NCBI GenBank assembly: GCA_049302575.1
Contig: JBAQMG010000124.1
Coordinates: forward strand, 1 to 35,431
From: JBAQMG01 sp049302575
GTDB taxonomy: Bacteria > Bacillota > Desulfitobacteriia > Desulfitobacteriales > Desulfitobacteriaceae
DNA length: 35,431 nucleotides
Direction of reading: 5' to 3'
The notes below the pieces were generated by a model. It saw only the letters and a list, made by a program, of their open reading frames with translations. It was not told where the DNA came from and did no database searches. The translations under genes and the position numbers were made by a program. This document shows positions 15,318 through 23,035 of this stretch, piece by piece (positions within the stretch are counted from its first letter, which is position 1; each line of letters opens with the position of its first letter).

Positions 15318-16541
15318 ATGAGGTACATTAACCGAAATATAGAAACCACTATCAATAAAGCCGCTAAAATGTTTTCCACTGTTTTAATTACAGGAGCAAG
15401 GCAGGTTGGTAAAACAACCTTGTTAAAACACATGAAAAGCAACATTTCATACTTAACCCTCGATGACCCAATTCTACTTCAAAGCGCTCTTGAGGAAGCA
15501 GGCAGTTTTTTCAAAACAACACCACCTCCTGTAATCGTTGATGAAATACAGTATGCGCCCAACCTATTTAACTATATTAAAATAAGTGCAGATGAAAGCG
15601 GCAAAAAAGGGCAATTTTTCCTGACGGGTTCGCAACAGTTTAAGATGATGAAAAATGTCAGCGAGAGCCTTGCCGGTAGGATCGGAATTATTAATTTGCT
15701 GGGGTTATCTCTTCGTGAAATTAAAAACGACTCTTTTAATAAGATATTTGTGCCAACAGAAGAATACTTTGCGGAAAGAAAAACGTCAGTCAAACCAGCG
15801 GATTATAAAGAAGTATGGGAGATTATCCACAAAGGCTCTATGCCCGCCATGTATGCAGATGAGCTTGACTGGCAGATGTTTTATGCTGCCTACACCAAAA
15901 CCTATATCGAACGTGATGTGAGAGACCTTACACAGGTTGGTGATGAACTAAAATTCATTAAGTTTATAATAGCTATGGCAAGCAGAACTTCCCAAATGCT
16001 TAATTTATCATCTGTGGCGAATGAGGTAGGAATAAGTGTGCCGACCGCAGACAGGTGGCTTTCAATCTTGATTTCATCAAACATTGTGTATTTACTGCAA
16101 CCGTATTTTAACAATATCACGAAAAGAGCGGTGAAAACGCCGAAACTATATTTCCTCGACACTGGTCTCGCGGCATATCTTACAAAATGGAACACTCCGG
16201 AGGTGCTTGAAGCAGGTGCTATGGCGGGAGCGTTTTTCGAAACCTTTGTAGTAGCTGAGGTGCTTAAAAGCTATTACAATGCAGGTGTTTTAGACCCATC
16301 GCTTTATTATTATCGGGATAGGGATGCCAAAGAGGTTGATCTTCTAATAGAGCAGAATGGTGCGATCTATCCTATTGAAATTAAGAAAACTGCCAATCCA
16401 GGCAAGGAACATATCAACAACTTTTTGGTGCTTGAAAAAATCAAAGGTGTAACGGTAGGCACTGGGGGTGTTATTTGTATGTATGACAAGAGTGTTCGTA
16501 TTAACGATAAAAATGTAAGCATCCCTGTGACATGGTTGTAG
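15318..16541 (+). CDS. P-loop ATPase with DUF4143 C-terminal domain (AAA_14)
   Basis: The 407-residue protein has Walker A GARQVGKTT (residues 26-34), Walker B PVIVDEIQ (about 72-79) and the sensor-like FFLTGSQQF. A winged-helix stretch follows (SSVANEVGISVPTADRWLSIL), then LYFLDTGLAAYL. The C-terminal DUF4143 part carries EVDLLIEQ..YPIEIKK, a PD-(D/E)xK nuclease-like pattern. The family is widespread, strongly horizontally transferred, and without an agreed function. The GGAGG site and own promoter make it an independent unit. It lies between the U32 gene and the DUF4911 gene, which are commonly neighbours, so it looks like an insertion. Confidence 0.9.
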   Translation: MRYINRNIETTINKAAKMFSTVLITGARQVGKTTLLKHMKSNISYLTLDDPILLQSALEEAGSFFKTTPPPVIVDEIQYAPNLFNYIKISADESGKKGQFFLTGSQQFKMMKNVSESLAGRIGIINLLGLSLREIKNDSFNKIFVPTEEYFAERKTSVKPADYKEVWEIIHKGSMPAMYADELDWQMFYAAYTKTYIERDVRDLTQVGDELKFIKFIIAMASRTSQMLNLSSVANEVGISVPTADRWLSILISSNIVYLLQPYFNNITKRAVKTPKLYFLDTGLAAYLTKWNTPEVLEAGAMAGAFFETFVVAEVLKSYYNAGVLDPSLYYYRDRDAKEVDLLIEQNGAIYPIEIKKTANPGKEHINNFLVLEKIKGVTVGTGGVICMYDKSVRINDKNVSIPVTWL

Positions 16542-16636
16542 AATATTCTGTTGCTAATATCACATACGCCGAAACGAAAGACGGCAACGGTTGAATTGAT
16601 TGAATGGGGTTTAGACTTGAGAAAGAGGGGGAGAAA

Positions 16637-16885
16637 ATGAAGAACTCACTAGAAACGAAGAATTTTAGCGATGTTGATAAATTAGTGCGAGCCAAAGTGG
16701 CGCGTCAGGATATAAATATGTTAGTTAAACTTGTGGAAGGGATGGGGCACCTAGGAGTTGTAACTACCCTTGACAAGCTTGAGGGAGAGGTTCTCATCCA
16801 AACGACGAGGGATTGCTGGCCTGATTTGAAAGTCGCTTTGCAGCATATGCCGATTGGTATTGAGCTGCTTGATTTTGCGAAATAG
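16637..16885 (+). CDS. DUF4911 family small protein
   Basis: The 82-residue protein reads VRAKVARQDINMLVKLVEGMGHLGVVTTLD...GEVLIQTTRDCWPDLKVALQHM, which fits the compact alpha/beta DUF4911 pattern (strand, D-I-x-x-L-x-x-h-x-E-G..G, V-x-T). In related Clostridia DUF4911 genes follow U32 peptidase genes, as this one would without the intervening ATPase. The ATG at 16637 is preferred over the in-frame ATG at 16604 because GGGGGAGA (16627-16634) precedes it at the right distance. The function is unknown; the link to U32-type tRNA modification is only positional. Confidence 0.72.
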   Translation: MKNSLETKNFSDVDKLVRAKVARQDINMLVKLVEGMGHLGVVTTLDKLEGEVLIQTTRDCWPDLKVALQHMPIGIELLDFAK

Positions 16886-17073
16886 GCTGAAATTTAAATT
16901 CTTCATGTACATTGCGCTGGGAAAGACAGGGTTTTGCTAAATCGTAGAGGGAGATGTAGAGTAAGTGCGACTCTGGTGACACAACTTCAAATAAAATATT
17001 TTATTAAAGAAATAACTATGGTATAATAAGGAAATGATTGATAGAAGTTATTTATCATGAAAGGCGGTTTGAA

Positions 17074-17205
17074 ATGCCAATATTATCAGCATTTTATGGT
17101 TTAGCTATTTATATGTATGATGAGAAGAGGGGTAAACATAACAAGCCGCATATTCATATATATTATAGTGGAGAAGATATAATTAAAATTGATCCATTGA
17201 GATAA
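17074..17205 (+). pseudogene. DUF4160 protein, truncated
   Basis: A 43-codon frame reading MPILSAFYGLAIYMYDEKRGKHNKPHIHIYYSGEDI (in parts) matches the first half of DUF4160, whose hallmark is I.MY....HNPPH.H..Y. Intact members have about 80 residues and continue with a helical half (LPKRAL..V..W). Here the frame stops at TAA 17203-17205 right after DPLR, so the second half is gone. The start has a weak AAAGGCGG site. TATAAT at 17022-17027 is a likely -10 box. DUF4160 and DUF2442 genes form a conserved pair, often considered toxin-antitoxin-like, and DUF2442 follows 12 bp later. Confidence 0.65.
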
Positions 17206-17216
17206 GGGGTGTTAGT

Positions 17217-17474
17217 ATGAATCCTAGAATAAAAGATGTTAAACCTCTAGATAATTATAGGCTATTATTAACATTTACAAATGATGAAATAAAAATATTT
17301 GATGTTCTACCATTAATCAAGGAACGAAAAAGATTCAAGGAATTAGAAAATCCAGTATTGTTTAATACTGTTAAGGTGTCACATGGCACAGTAGAATGGA
17401 TACATGAGCAAGATATTTGTCCAGACTGGCTTTATGAAGATTCTGTTCGAGACGTAGTAAGCCACAAAGTATGA
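17217..17474 (+). CDS. DUF2442 domain protein
   Basis: The 85-residue protein starts MNPRIKDVKPLDNYRLLLTF, then FTNDEIKIFDVLPLI and ends DICPDWLYEDSV, the standard DUF2442 course (V.P..dy.L.l.F.nGe...D..pll...... W..g.Di.pd.LY). DUF2442 partners DUF4160 in a two-gene cassette of uncertain, possibly toxin-antitoxin function. AAGGGG precedes the ATG by 10 nt. The upstream partner is truncated, so this may now be a solitary gene. The strongly AT-rich codon use of this pair (ata, aaa, tta) differs from the surrounding housekeeping genes and suggests acquisition. Confidence 0.85.
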   Translation: MNPRIKDVKPLDNYRLLLTFTNDEIKIFDVLPLIKERKRFKELENPVLFNTVKVSHGTVEWIHEQDICPDWLYEDSVRDVVSHKV

Positions 17475-17480
17475 CACAGA

Positions 17481-17873
17481 TTGAAGGTACTTCAAAGTAT
17501 CAATTTGACTGTATCTAAGGCAGCAAATGGCACGGATAAGACGAGTATAGATACTACCATACAAAATATTCTAAGCGGCACTAAAATAGTTTCCGGTGAT
17601 CTCTCTACTAAAACTGCCATTACCGGGGAAGTAAACCAGTCTAATATCATGGCACCTAACCCAGTCGATAGATCGAATCCTGCTAGTATACAGGGAACGA
17701 TTAAAAATAATACAAGCCTTGGGTTGATAAATCCCAAGCCTCAGCTCAGTGTAGAACTAAAATTCGTAGCTTACTCCAGTCCCATAGGTACTGCCGATGG
17801 AACTGATAAAAAACTGTGGTTTATGTTTTCTCAATTTGGGTCAGATTCTATCTCGAAGATGTTCGCACCATAA
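17481..17873 (+). CDS. Hypothetical protein (weak evidence)
   Basis: This 130-codon frame opens at TTG 17481, two codons after the DUF2442 stop and in the same frame. It reads as a polar, Ser/Thr/Asn-rich soluble protein (for example TTIQNILSGTKIVSGDLSTK and VDRSNPASIQGTIKNNTS) with no membrane segment and no Cys. I see no ribosome site and do not recognise a family. It may be the surviving part of a longer gene whose 5' end was replaced when the DUF4160/DUF2442 cassette arrived, or an uncoded open frame. Confidence 0.3.
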   Translation: MKVLQSINLTVSKAANGTDKTSIDTTIQNILSGTKIVSGDLSTKTAITGEVNQSNIMAPNPVDRSNPASIQGTIKNNTSLGLINPKPQLSVELKFVAYSSPIGTADGTDKKLWFMFSQFGSDSISKMFAP

Positions 17874-18250
17874 TCGATGCGTTCTACGCCAGATTAAATT
17901 TGAAAGTAGTGCAAAGTAATACCGTTTTCAAGATGTATCCAATACTTCAGGCAGGGTTCTTCAAATATTGTTGATTTACGAGTCAGCATTGTTTCCGTGT
18001 CTTGAATTTTATCAATTTGGCAATCTCTACATATTTTTTTATTTAAGGCAATTTTATTTGCAGCAATTGTTTTACTCCATACTCTTTTTCGTCTCAAGTT
18101 GTTAATAAGTCTACTCTGAAATCAGTGCGTTTATCTCTAAAATCCTCCCCTATATTTAGATTTCTTTTCTCTCCTACCATCATCAAGTTTAATTGAACGA
18201 AAGAACTTGGTAGGATAAGCAAGCAATCTCCCTTCCGCGCATAGATTAAA
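17874..18250. other. Gene-free stretch before sigK
   Basis: AT-rich, 377 bp. Minus-strand frames here (17894-18097, containing CRDC, and 18094-18321) lack ribosome sites and family resemblance. I see no repeat or terminator of note. The sigK promoter should lie at the right end; no clear sigma-A pair was seen, which would fit the sporulation-specific promoter expected for sigK. Confidence 0.4.
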
Positions 18251-18274
18251 ATGAAGTGCGAAGGGGGCGGAGAT

Positions 18275-19030
18275 ATGTTATCTGAACTATTTCTTGTGAG
18301 TCTTGCTTTTTCAATACTCAAAGGGGTTACCCTACTTGTCTCCTATATAAATAATAATGCGTTTCCCCAGCCCTTGAACGAGAAAGAAGAGGCACGTTAT
18401 CTTAAAGTTCTCAGTGCTAGTAAAGCTGAAGTTGGTTCCGAAGCTTACGGAAGCGTAGAGTTAGGTCAGGTTGAATACGCACGCAATAAATTAGTTGAGC
18501 ATAATCTGCGTTTGGTAGCTCATTTGGTCAAAAAGTTTGATGGCACAGGAGAAGATAGTGACGATATGATCTCTATCGGGACCATTGGTCTGATCAAAGG
18601 AATTAATACCTTTAATCCGGATAAGGGCACAAAACTGGCTACTTATGCTGCACGTTGTATTGAAAACGAAATACTGATGCATCTACGTTCTTTGAAAAAG
18701 TCCCGGGGTGAAGTATCGATCTACGATCCCATTGGGATTGACAAAGAAGGTAATGAAATAACCTTGATGGATGTCTTGGGCTCGAATGCGGAAGCGATCT
18801 CAGACCGGGTTGAGAATAAATTTGAACAAAGGGACTTACTTGAAAAGGTGGAAAAATTAACTTATAGGGAAAGGCTTGTTTTGCAATTACGCTACGGCTT
18901 GATGAATGGTCCACGTCGAACTCAACGGGAAATTGCTAAAACGTTGAAAATATCCCGCTCCTATGTTTCTCGGATCGAGAAGAAGGCCATTCAGAAGTTG
19001 ATGGAGGAAATGAGTGAGCATAAGCTTTAG
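18275..19030 (+). CDS. sigK: RNA polymerase sporulation sigma factor K (pro-sigma-K)
   Basis: Late mother-cell sigma factor that drives cortex, coat and mother-cell lysis genes. The N-terminus (LFLVSLAFSILKGVTLLVSY) is the hydrophobic pro-sequence removed by SpoIVFB, followed by NNNAFPQPL, nearly identical to the Bacillus cleavage region. Region 2 (HNLRLVAHLVKKFDGTGED, ISIGTIGLIKGI, GTKLATYAARCIENEILMHLR) and region 4 (TQREIAKTLKISRSYVSRIEKKA) are intact. About 13 extra residues (SASKAEVGSEAYG and after) lie between the pro-region and region 2. ATG 18275 is chosen because GGGGGCGGAG sits 3-12 nt upstream; the in-frame ATG at 18251 has none. The gene is continuous, with no skin element. Confidence 0.95.
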   Translation: MLSELFLVSLAFSILKGVTLLVSYINNNAFPQPLNEKEEARYLKVLSASKAEVGSEAYGSVELGQVEYARNKLVEHNLRLVAHLVKKFDGTGEDSDDMISIGTIGLIKGINTFNPDKGTKLATYAARCIENEILMHLRSLKKSRGEVSIYDPIGIDKEGNEITLMDVLGSNAEAISDRVENKFEQRDLLEKVEKLTYRERLVLQLRYGLMNGPRRTQREIAKTLKISRSYVSRIEKKAIQKLMEEMSEHKL

Positions 19031-19063
19031 ACGGCGAAATGATGGTGGACCATTTAACATTAA

Positions 19064-19110
19064 TTGACATTATATCTCTTATGGCATATTATATATCCAT
19101 AAGAGATATA
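19064..19110 (+). promoter_or_regulatory. Promoter and 14-bp operator dyad for the XRE module
   Basis: TTGACA (19064-19069), 17-bp spacer, TATTAT (19087-19092). A perfect 14-bp inverted repeat, TATATCTCTTATGG (19071-19084) and its complement (19097-19110), brackets the -10 box with a 12-nt gap. Binding of the downstream XRE protein here would block transcription, the usual autoregulation of toxin-antitoxin and phage-type operons. The XRE ATG is 22 nt past the right arm. Confidence 0.85.
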
Positions 19111-19132
19111 AATATCTTCAGAGGGGATATAT

Positions 19133-19372
19133 ATGATTGAAATAAAAATTTCCGAAATGCTCGGTAGACGAAAAATGACTCAAAAGGCGTTAGCTGAGGC
19201 TACTGGTATTCGACCTAACACCATATCGGCTATGTGGCATGGAAGAATTAAACGATTAGAGATAGATCAATTGGATCGAATTTGCGAATCACTTGGATGT
19301 CAGCCAGGAGAATTATTAGAATATAAAGGGGAGCGTGATACCCATGTTAATAAAACCCAAACATCCTCGTGA
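19133..19372 (+). CDS. XRE family helix-turn-helix regulator (Cro/CI type)
   Basis: The 79-residue DNA-binding protein is essentially one HTH domain: ISEMLGRRKMTQKALAEATGI (helices 1-2), RPNTISAMWHGRIKRLEIDQL (recognition helix and helix 4), and DRICESLGCQPGELLEYKGE, the HTH_26-type ending. It should bind the perfect dyad around its own promoter. GAGGGG lies 6 nt before the ATG. Its last 29 bp overlap the next gene, implying translational coupling and a fixed ratio of the two products. In such modules the small HTH protein is usually the antitoxin or autoregulator. Confidence 0.92.
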   Translation: MIEIKISEMLGRRKMTQKALAEATGIRPNTISAMWHGRIKRLEIDQLDRICESLGCQPGELLEYKGERDTHVNKTQTSS

Positions 19373-19853
19373 TTACATGGGCAAATTTAATATTCGGTGG
19401 GCACCCAATGCTTTTATATCTATCCTTCGACAAGATCTTAACCAAACTGTTGAACCGGCAGAATGGACATTAGACTACCTGTTAAAATCGCGGAACCCAC
19501 GATGTTCTAGGTGGTCAGCTATTTGGTGGTTACTCACGGAAGGTGAGCCTGTTCCGGATTGGGTGTGGCGAGATGCGGCTTGGATTTTATTTAAAGGGGA
19601 CAAAACTTTGGTCAATCCTGTTCCTACTTATGCCTTTCTGGATTTTATAGAATCCAGATTAGAGTTAGCTAGATTTGAACGACTACAGACATCGCCGAGG
19701 GTTCCATTTATTAGTCAAACTACCTTGGGACACGAAATTTCTCTTATTTCGGCCTGCATTATAGGTGCTAATCAGGGTAAAACCGAAATCCGGTGGGGAA
19801 TGGGGAAATACGGATTAGAGGAGTTGAGTGTGAATGTTCTCTTCCCAAAATGA
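19344..19853 (+). CDS. Trp-rich protein of unknown function in the XRE-nucleotidyltransferase module
   Basis: 169 residues, soluble, unusually rich in tryptophan (nine), mostly clustered: AEWTLDYLL, SRWSAIWWLL, VPDWVWRDAAWILF, EIRWGMGKYG. No catalytic motif, signal peptide or membrane segment is visible and I do not recognise a family. It opens at ATG 19344 (GGGGAG 10 nt upstream), inside the XRE gene. Its last 20 bp overlap the next gene. The double overlap makes it an obligate middle member of a three-gene operon. It could be an adaptor or a partner that holds the nucleotidyltransferase inactive; both are guesses. The GTG at 19335 is too close to the ribosome site to be the start. Confidence 0.8.
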   Translation: MLIKPKHPRDYMGKFNIRWAPNAFISILRQDLNQTVEPAEWTLDYLLKSRNPRCSRWSAIWWLLTEGEPVPDWVWRDAAWILFKGDKTLVNPVPTYAFLDFIESRLELARFERLQTSPRVPFISQTTLGHEISLISACIIGANQGKTEIRWGMGKYGLEELSVNVLFPK

Positions 19854-20358
19854 AATTAAAACCCAGTTTGATGAACTTGATACTGTATTACCTGATAACA
19901 TACTTGCGGAAATCGTTATTCTCGGTGGGGCAGCGATGTTTCTCTATAATATTGGGTATCGAGGTACCATGGATATCGATATCGCATTTATCTCTGGATA
20001 TCAAGCATCTCGATTGATTATGGAAAAAGGTGAACAATTAGGAATCTCAGCACAGGCTCAGGGTATTGCTTTTTTGGGAAGCGGCTGGGAAAGCAGAATT
20101 GCATGGACGCCCTGGTCATTTAAACACTTACGAGTCGGAGTTTTGGATCCGTATGATTGGGTTTTGAGTAAATTGGCGCGTTGGCGGGGAAATGACGAGG
20201 ACGACGTTAAAGCAATTTTGCCACAGTTAAATTCCGGTGTACTGTTTACAAGGTTACAGGAATCATTACCGGATTATATTGGGCGTGAAAGAGACGTTCA
20301 AATTACATGGAATATTTTGACCGACGATATGGGGTATAATGAAAAATTCACTTTGTAG
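19834..20358 (+). CDS. Nucleotidyltransferase of the DUF6036/AbiEii-like type
   Basis: The 174-residue protein carries the polymerase-beta-fold nucleotidyltransferase signature: G31-G32 in VILGGAAMF, then R.T.D.D with the metal-binding pair D47 and D49 (YRGTMDIDIAF). VLDPYDWVLSKLARWRGNDEDDVKAIL is the helical half typical of DUF6036 and the AbiEii/MenT relatives, which act as toxins by adding nucleotides to tRNA or other targets. The catalytic residues are present, so it should be active. An AGAGGAG site (19817-19823) lies within the preceding gene. A compound hairpin follows and ends the operon. The toxin assignment is inference from fold and context. Confidence 0.85.
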   Translation: MFSSQNEIKTQFDELDTVLPDNILAEIVILGGAAMFLYNIGYRGTMDIDIAFISGYQASRLIMEKGEQLGISAQAQGIAFLGSGWESRIAWTPWSFKHLRVGVLDPYDWVLSKLARWRGNDEDDVKAILPQLNSGVLFTRLQESLPDYIGRERDVQITWNILTDDMGYNEKFTL

Positions 20359-20408
20359 TTTCACCGTTGTCCCAAACTCAAAAAACGTTACTACAAATTC
20401 AAAGAAAT

Positions 20409-20455
20409 AAGGGATAGTTCGTTCATAGACTACTATGACTACTATCCCTTTTCTT
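20409..20455 (+). terminator. Compound hairpin ending the XRE module (possibly bidirectional)
   Basis: Outer 10-bp stem AAGGGATAGT (20409-20418) with ACTATCCCTT (20441-20450) encloses a second 5-bp hairpin (20424-20428 with 20433-20437). A T-rich stretch TTTTCTT follows on the plus strand, and TTATTTCTTT on the minus strand. It lies between two converging units. Confidence 0.7.
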
Positions 20456-20480
20456 AGTATAGTTAATGTTAAGTCACCCG

Positions 20481-20527
20481 ATAATAGATAATGCATCATC
20501 AATTTCGGATTATAAATTATGCATTAG
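20481..20527. repeat. Heptamer-type AT-rich repeat at the helicase 3' end
   Basis: Ataatagataatgcatcatc, then a second arm ending aattatgcattag; the arms are partly inverted copies (TAATGCAT and ATGCATTA). It starts 4 bp beyond the helicase stop codon. Confidence 0.55.
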
Positions 20528-20531
20528 TATA

Positions 20532-22007
20532 CTACCCTTTACGTTTGTTATCTCTACTTCCTTGAAAGGCTGCCCCGTTCCCTCGAACATCCCCGTTGCC
20601 TCGTCGAGCCCAAGTATCGGTCTTTTGGCCAAAACCGTCTCTGCGATAATTATTTTGTTCAGGAAATACTTTTCTGAAGTTATTCATCCGTTGTGGTGCT
20701 GGCTCGGTTATATTTACCGTACTTGTCTCAGGCTCCTTGGTCAACATTTTTAAGGCTGCTGACAAAAGAGTGACTGAATCAGTGTCTTCGAGTAGCTCTT
20801 CAGCGACCCTTTTATATTTTTGGATATCTTCTTCAGCAACTACACGTAACAACTTTTCCATGGTCAAACGTTGCTGTCCTTCAATCGCTTCAATTATGGT
20901 AGGGACTGGTTTGCGAATCATCTTACGTCGAGTCACCTGCTCAATGAGCCTCAGTTGACCCATTTCTCGCGGTGTGACTAAAGTAATAGCCAAGCCGGTT
21001 TTTCCAGCACGAGCTGTTCGCCCGACCCGGTGGACGTAGCTTTCTGGATCTTGAGGAATATCGAAGTTATAAACATGGGTCACACCGCTAATATCCAAGC
21101 CCCTAGCAGCTACATCCGTGGCTACTAAAATTTCGATGGTTGCTTCTTTGAATTGTCGTAAGACGCTGTCACGCTTGCTTTGGCTTAGGTCACCGTGAAT
21201 TGCTTCTGCCGAATAACCGCGTTTACTCAACGCTTCGGAAATCTCATCAACACGCCGTTTGGTTCGGCAAAAGATGATCGCTAAGTCCGGGGCTTGAATG
21301 TCTAAAAGGCGGGATATAACATCAAACTTTTGTCTTTCTAGCACTTCTAGAAAATGTTGTTCTATAGTATCTACGGTGACTTCTTTGGCTTTGATACTAA
21401 TAAGCTCAGGATTCTTCATAAATTTTTGGGCTAGGTTTTGAATCATTCTGGGCATGGTGGCTGAGAAAAGCAAGGTTTGACGTTCTTCTGGAATTTCTTT
21501 AAGTATTGTCTCAATATCTTCCACAAAGCCCATGTTAAGCATCTCATCTGCTTCATCTAGAACAACTATCTTGATCAGATTAAGACGGATAGTTCTTCTT
21601 CTCATGTGATCCATTAAGCGCCCTGGAGTGGCCACAATAATATGGGGTCTTTTTTTTAGAGCCCTGATCTGGCGATCCATCTCTTGTCCACCATAAATTG
21701 GCAAGGTATAGATTCCCTTGAACTGTCCAATTTTATTTAATTCCTCAGCAACTTGAACTGCTAATTCCCGTGTCGGTGCTAAGACTATGCCTTGGATTTG
21801 TTCGGATTCTACTGTAATTCTCTCTATCAAGGGTATTCCGTAAGCAGCTGTTTTTCCTGTTCCGGTTTGGGCCTGCCCGATCAGATCCTTTCCCTCAATT
21901 GCCAAGGGAATCGTTTGTTCTTGAATAGGGGTTGTTTCCTCAAACCCCATATTGGTGATTGCGCGGAGAACGGGGTCATGTAACCCCAATGAACTGAATG
22001 TTGCCAA
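20532..22007 (-). CDS. DEAD-box RNA helicase (CshA/DeaD type)
   Basis: ATP-dependent RNA helicase acting in RNA decay, ribosome assembly or cold adaptation. All core motifs are present: the Q motif region FEETTPIQEQ, AQTGTGKT (residues 46-53), PTRELA, TPGRL, DEAD in VVLDEADEML, SAT, and in domain 2 IIFCRTKRRV, ATDVAARGLDI and HRVGRTARAG. After the core come a helical region and a short Arg/Gly/Asn-rich tail (GNGDVRGNGAAFQGSRDNKR), an RNA-binding feature. Length 491 is typical for CshA. The start is a TTG with AAAGGAG 11 nt upstream; an ATG 10 nt earlier is out of frame. The messenger has a leader of more than 200 nt. Confidence 0.95.
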   Translation of the reverse strand: MATFSSLGLHDPVLRAITNMGFEETTPIQEQTIPLAIEGKDLIGQAQTGTGKTAAYGIPLIERITVESEQIQGIVLAPTRELAVQVAEELNKIGQFKGIYTLPIYGGQEMDRQIRALKKRPHIIVATPGRLMDHMRRRTIRLNLIKIVVLDEADEMLNMGFVEDIETILKEIPEERQTLLFSATMPRMIQNLAQKFMKNPELISIKAKEVTVDTIEQHFLEVLERQKFDVISRLLDIQAPDLAIIFCRTKRRVDEISEALSKRGYSAEAIHGDLSQSKRDSVLRQFKEATIEILVATDVAARGLDISGVTHVYNFDIPQDPESYVHRVGRTARAGKTGLAITLVTPREMGQLRLIEQVTRRKMIRKPVPTIIEAIEGQQRLTMEKLLRVVAEEDIQKYKRVAEELLEDTDSVTLLSAALKMLTKEPETSTVNITEPAPQRMNNFRKVFPEQNNYRRDGFGQKTDTWARRGNGDVRGNGAAFQGSRDNKRKG

Positions 22008-22247
22008 TGTTTTTCATGCTCCTTTAACTTTGTATTAATTACTGCAATTTTATCGCGCTTCTACTATTCATGGTTATCAAAAACGAGAAATCTCGATTTG
22101 GTAAAAGTGAAGCAAACTATATAGTAGTGTTGCCATAAAGCTGAAGTTAATTACAATCCTGCAAAGAAAATAAATCCAGAGATTTTAAGGAAAATCTATA
22201 TCCACAAACTTAAGCTTTCTCTGATATCTAAAAAGCTTGTACTCTGT

Positions 22248-22256
22248 ATTATAGCA
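22248..22256 (-). promoter_or_regulatory. Extended -10 box for the helicase gene
   Basis: On the minus strand TGCTATAAT is a consensus extended -10 element. No good -35 is visible, as is common with extended -10 promoters. The predicted leader to the TTG start is about 235 nt. The space 22008-22436 has no gene; it holds this leader and the yqeG promoter. Confidence 0.6.
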
Positions 22257-22366
22257 CATTGATAGGAATATGTTCTAATAACTCTAACATTTAATCTCGG
22301 GTTGGAATGATTCTTGCTTAGCTAAATCCTCCTACTTCTAAAAAATGACTTTGGGGGACATTAATC

Positions 22367-22396
22367 TTGCTACATCTAAGTACCTTAGAGTATAAT
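22367..22396 (+). promoter_or_regulatory. Sigma-A promoter for yqeG
   Basis: TTGCTA (22367-22372), 18-bp spacer, TATAAT (22391-22396), 41 nt before the ATG. A small dyad CTAAG/CTTAG (22376-22380, 22384-22388) lies in the spacer. Confidence 0.75.
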
Positions 22397-22436
22397 ATAG
22401 GAAAATTACTTCAAGTTTGAGTTTCAGGAGGGTTCA

Positions 22437-22967
22437 ATGTTTGAAATTTTTCGTCCAACCATTCAAGCAAAGTCCCTTGATAGTATTTCGATTGAAAGAC
22501 TAGTCAGGGAGGGGATTCGGGGACTGATTATCGATCTGGATAATACAATGACTCCATGGAACGATCTAGAGGTTGGTCCTAAGGTTGCCGGGTGGTTTAC
22601 AGAACTCCAAGCGGTCGGTATACAAAGTTGTGTTGTTTCCAATAATAAGCACCGTCGACGGGTAGCTGTAGTCGCCGAAAAGCTAGGAATTCCTTTCGTT
22701 TTTCGAGCTACTAAACCTAGAGGTAGGGCTTTTCGGGCTGGCATGGAAATTTTGGGAACTGGCCCAAAGGATACTGCCGTCATTGGAGATCAATTGTTCA
22801 CTGACATTCTAGGCGGTAATCGCCTCGGTCTTTATACAATTTTAGTTTTGCCCATCAGTGATCATGAGTTTGTGGGGACTAAATTCCTGCGCCAGATGGA
22901 AAAACTATTAATTTGGTTAATGAAACACTTTGCAACAGCAAAGCCCCATAGCCCTAAGGCACCTTAA
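22437..22967 (+). CDS. yqeG: YqeG family HAD-superfamily phosphatase
   Basis: The 176-residue enzyme has HAD motif I LIIDLDNTMTPWN (nucleophile D33, acid D35, T37), motif II VVSNNKH, and motif IV IGDQLFTDILGGNRLGLYTILV. Plant and fungal relatives dephosphorylate phosphatidylglycerophosphate; bacterial YqeG is a phosphatase of unsettled substrate. AGGAGGG lies 5 nt upstream of the ATG. In Bacillus yqeG heads the yqeH-aroE-yqeI group. Here it stands just upstream of the hisC-aro cluster, separated by about 290 bp of repeats and a terminator, so a trace of that old neighbourhood may remain. Confidence 0.93.
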   Translation: MFEIFRPTIQAKSLDSISIERLVREGIRGLIIDLDNTMTPWNDLEVGPKVAGWFTELQAVGIQSCVVSNNKHRRRVAVVAEKLGIPFVFRATKPRGRAFRAGMEILGTGPKDTAVIGDQLFTDILGGNRLGLYTILVLPISDHEFVGTKFLRQMEKLLIWLMKHFATAKPHSPKAP

Positions 22968-23035
22968 TGTTTAATTAGTCAGTTTATTATAAAATAATTG
23001 AAATATTGACTTGACAGCGGAATGTGGATTTAACT

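Noticed and set aside
17894..18097. Minus-strand 67-codon frame with CxxC
   Set aside because: Starts at TTG without a ribosome site; a single CRDC is too little to support a gene.
18094..18321. Minus-strand 75-codon frame across the sigK start
   Set aside because: Antisense to the well supported sigK start and ribosome site; no coding features.
18275..19030. skin element interrupting sigK
   Set aside because: The sigK reading frame is continuous from pro-sequence to region 4; no recombinase gene lies inside it.
20737..20958. Plus-strand frames opposite the helicase
   Set aside because: Shadows of the helicase coding strand; no independent start signals.
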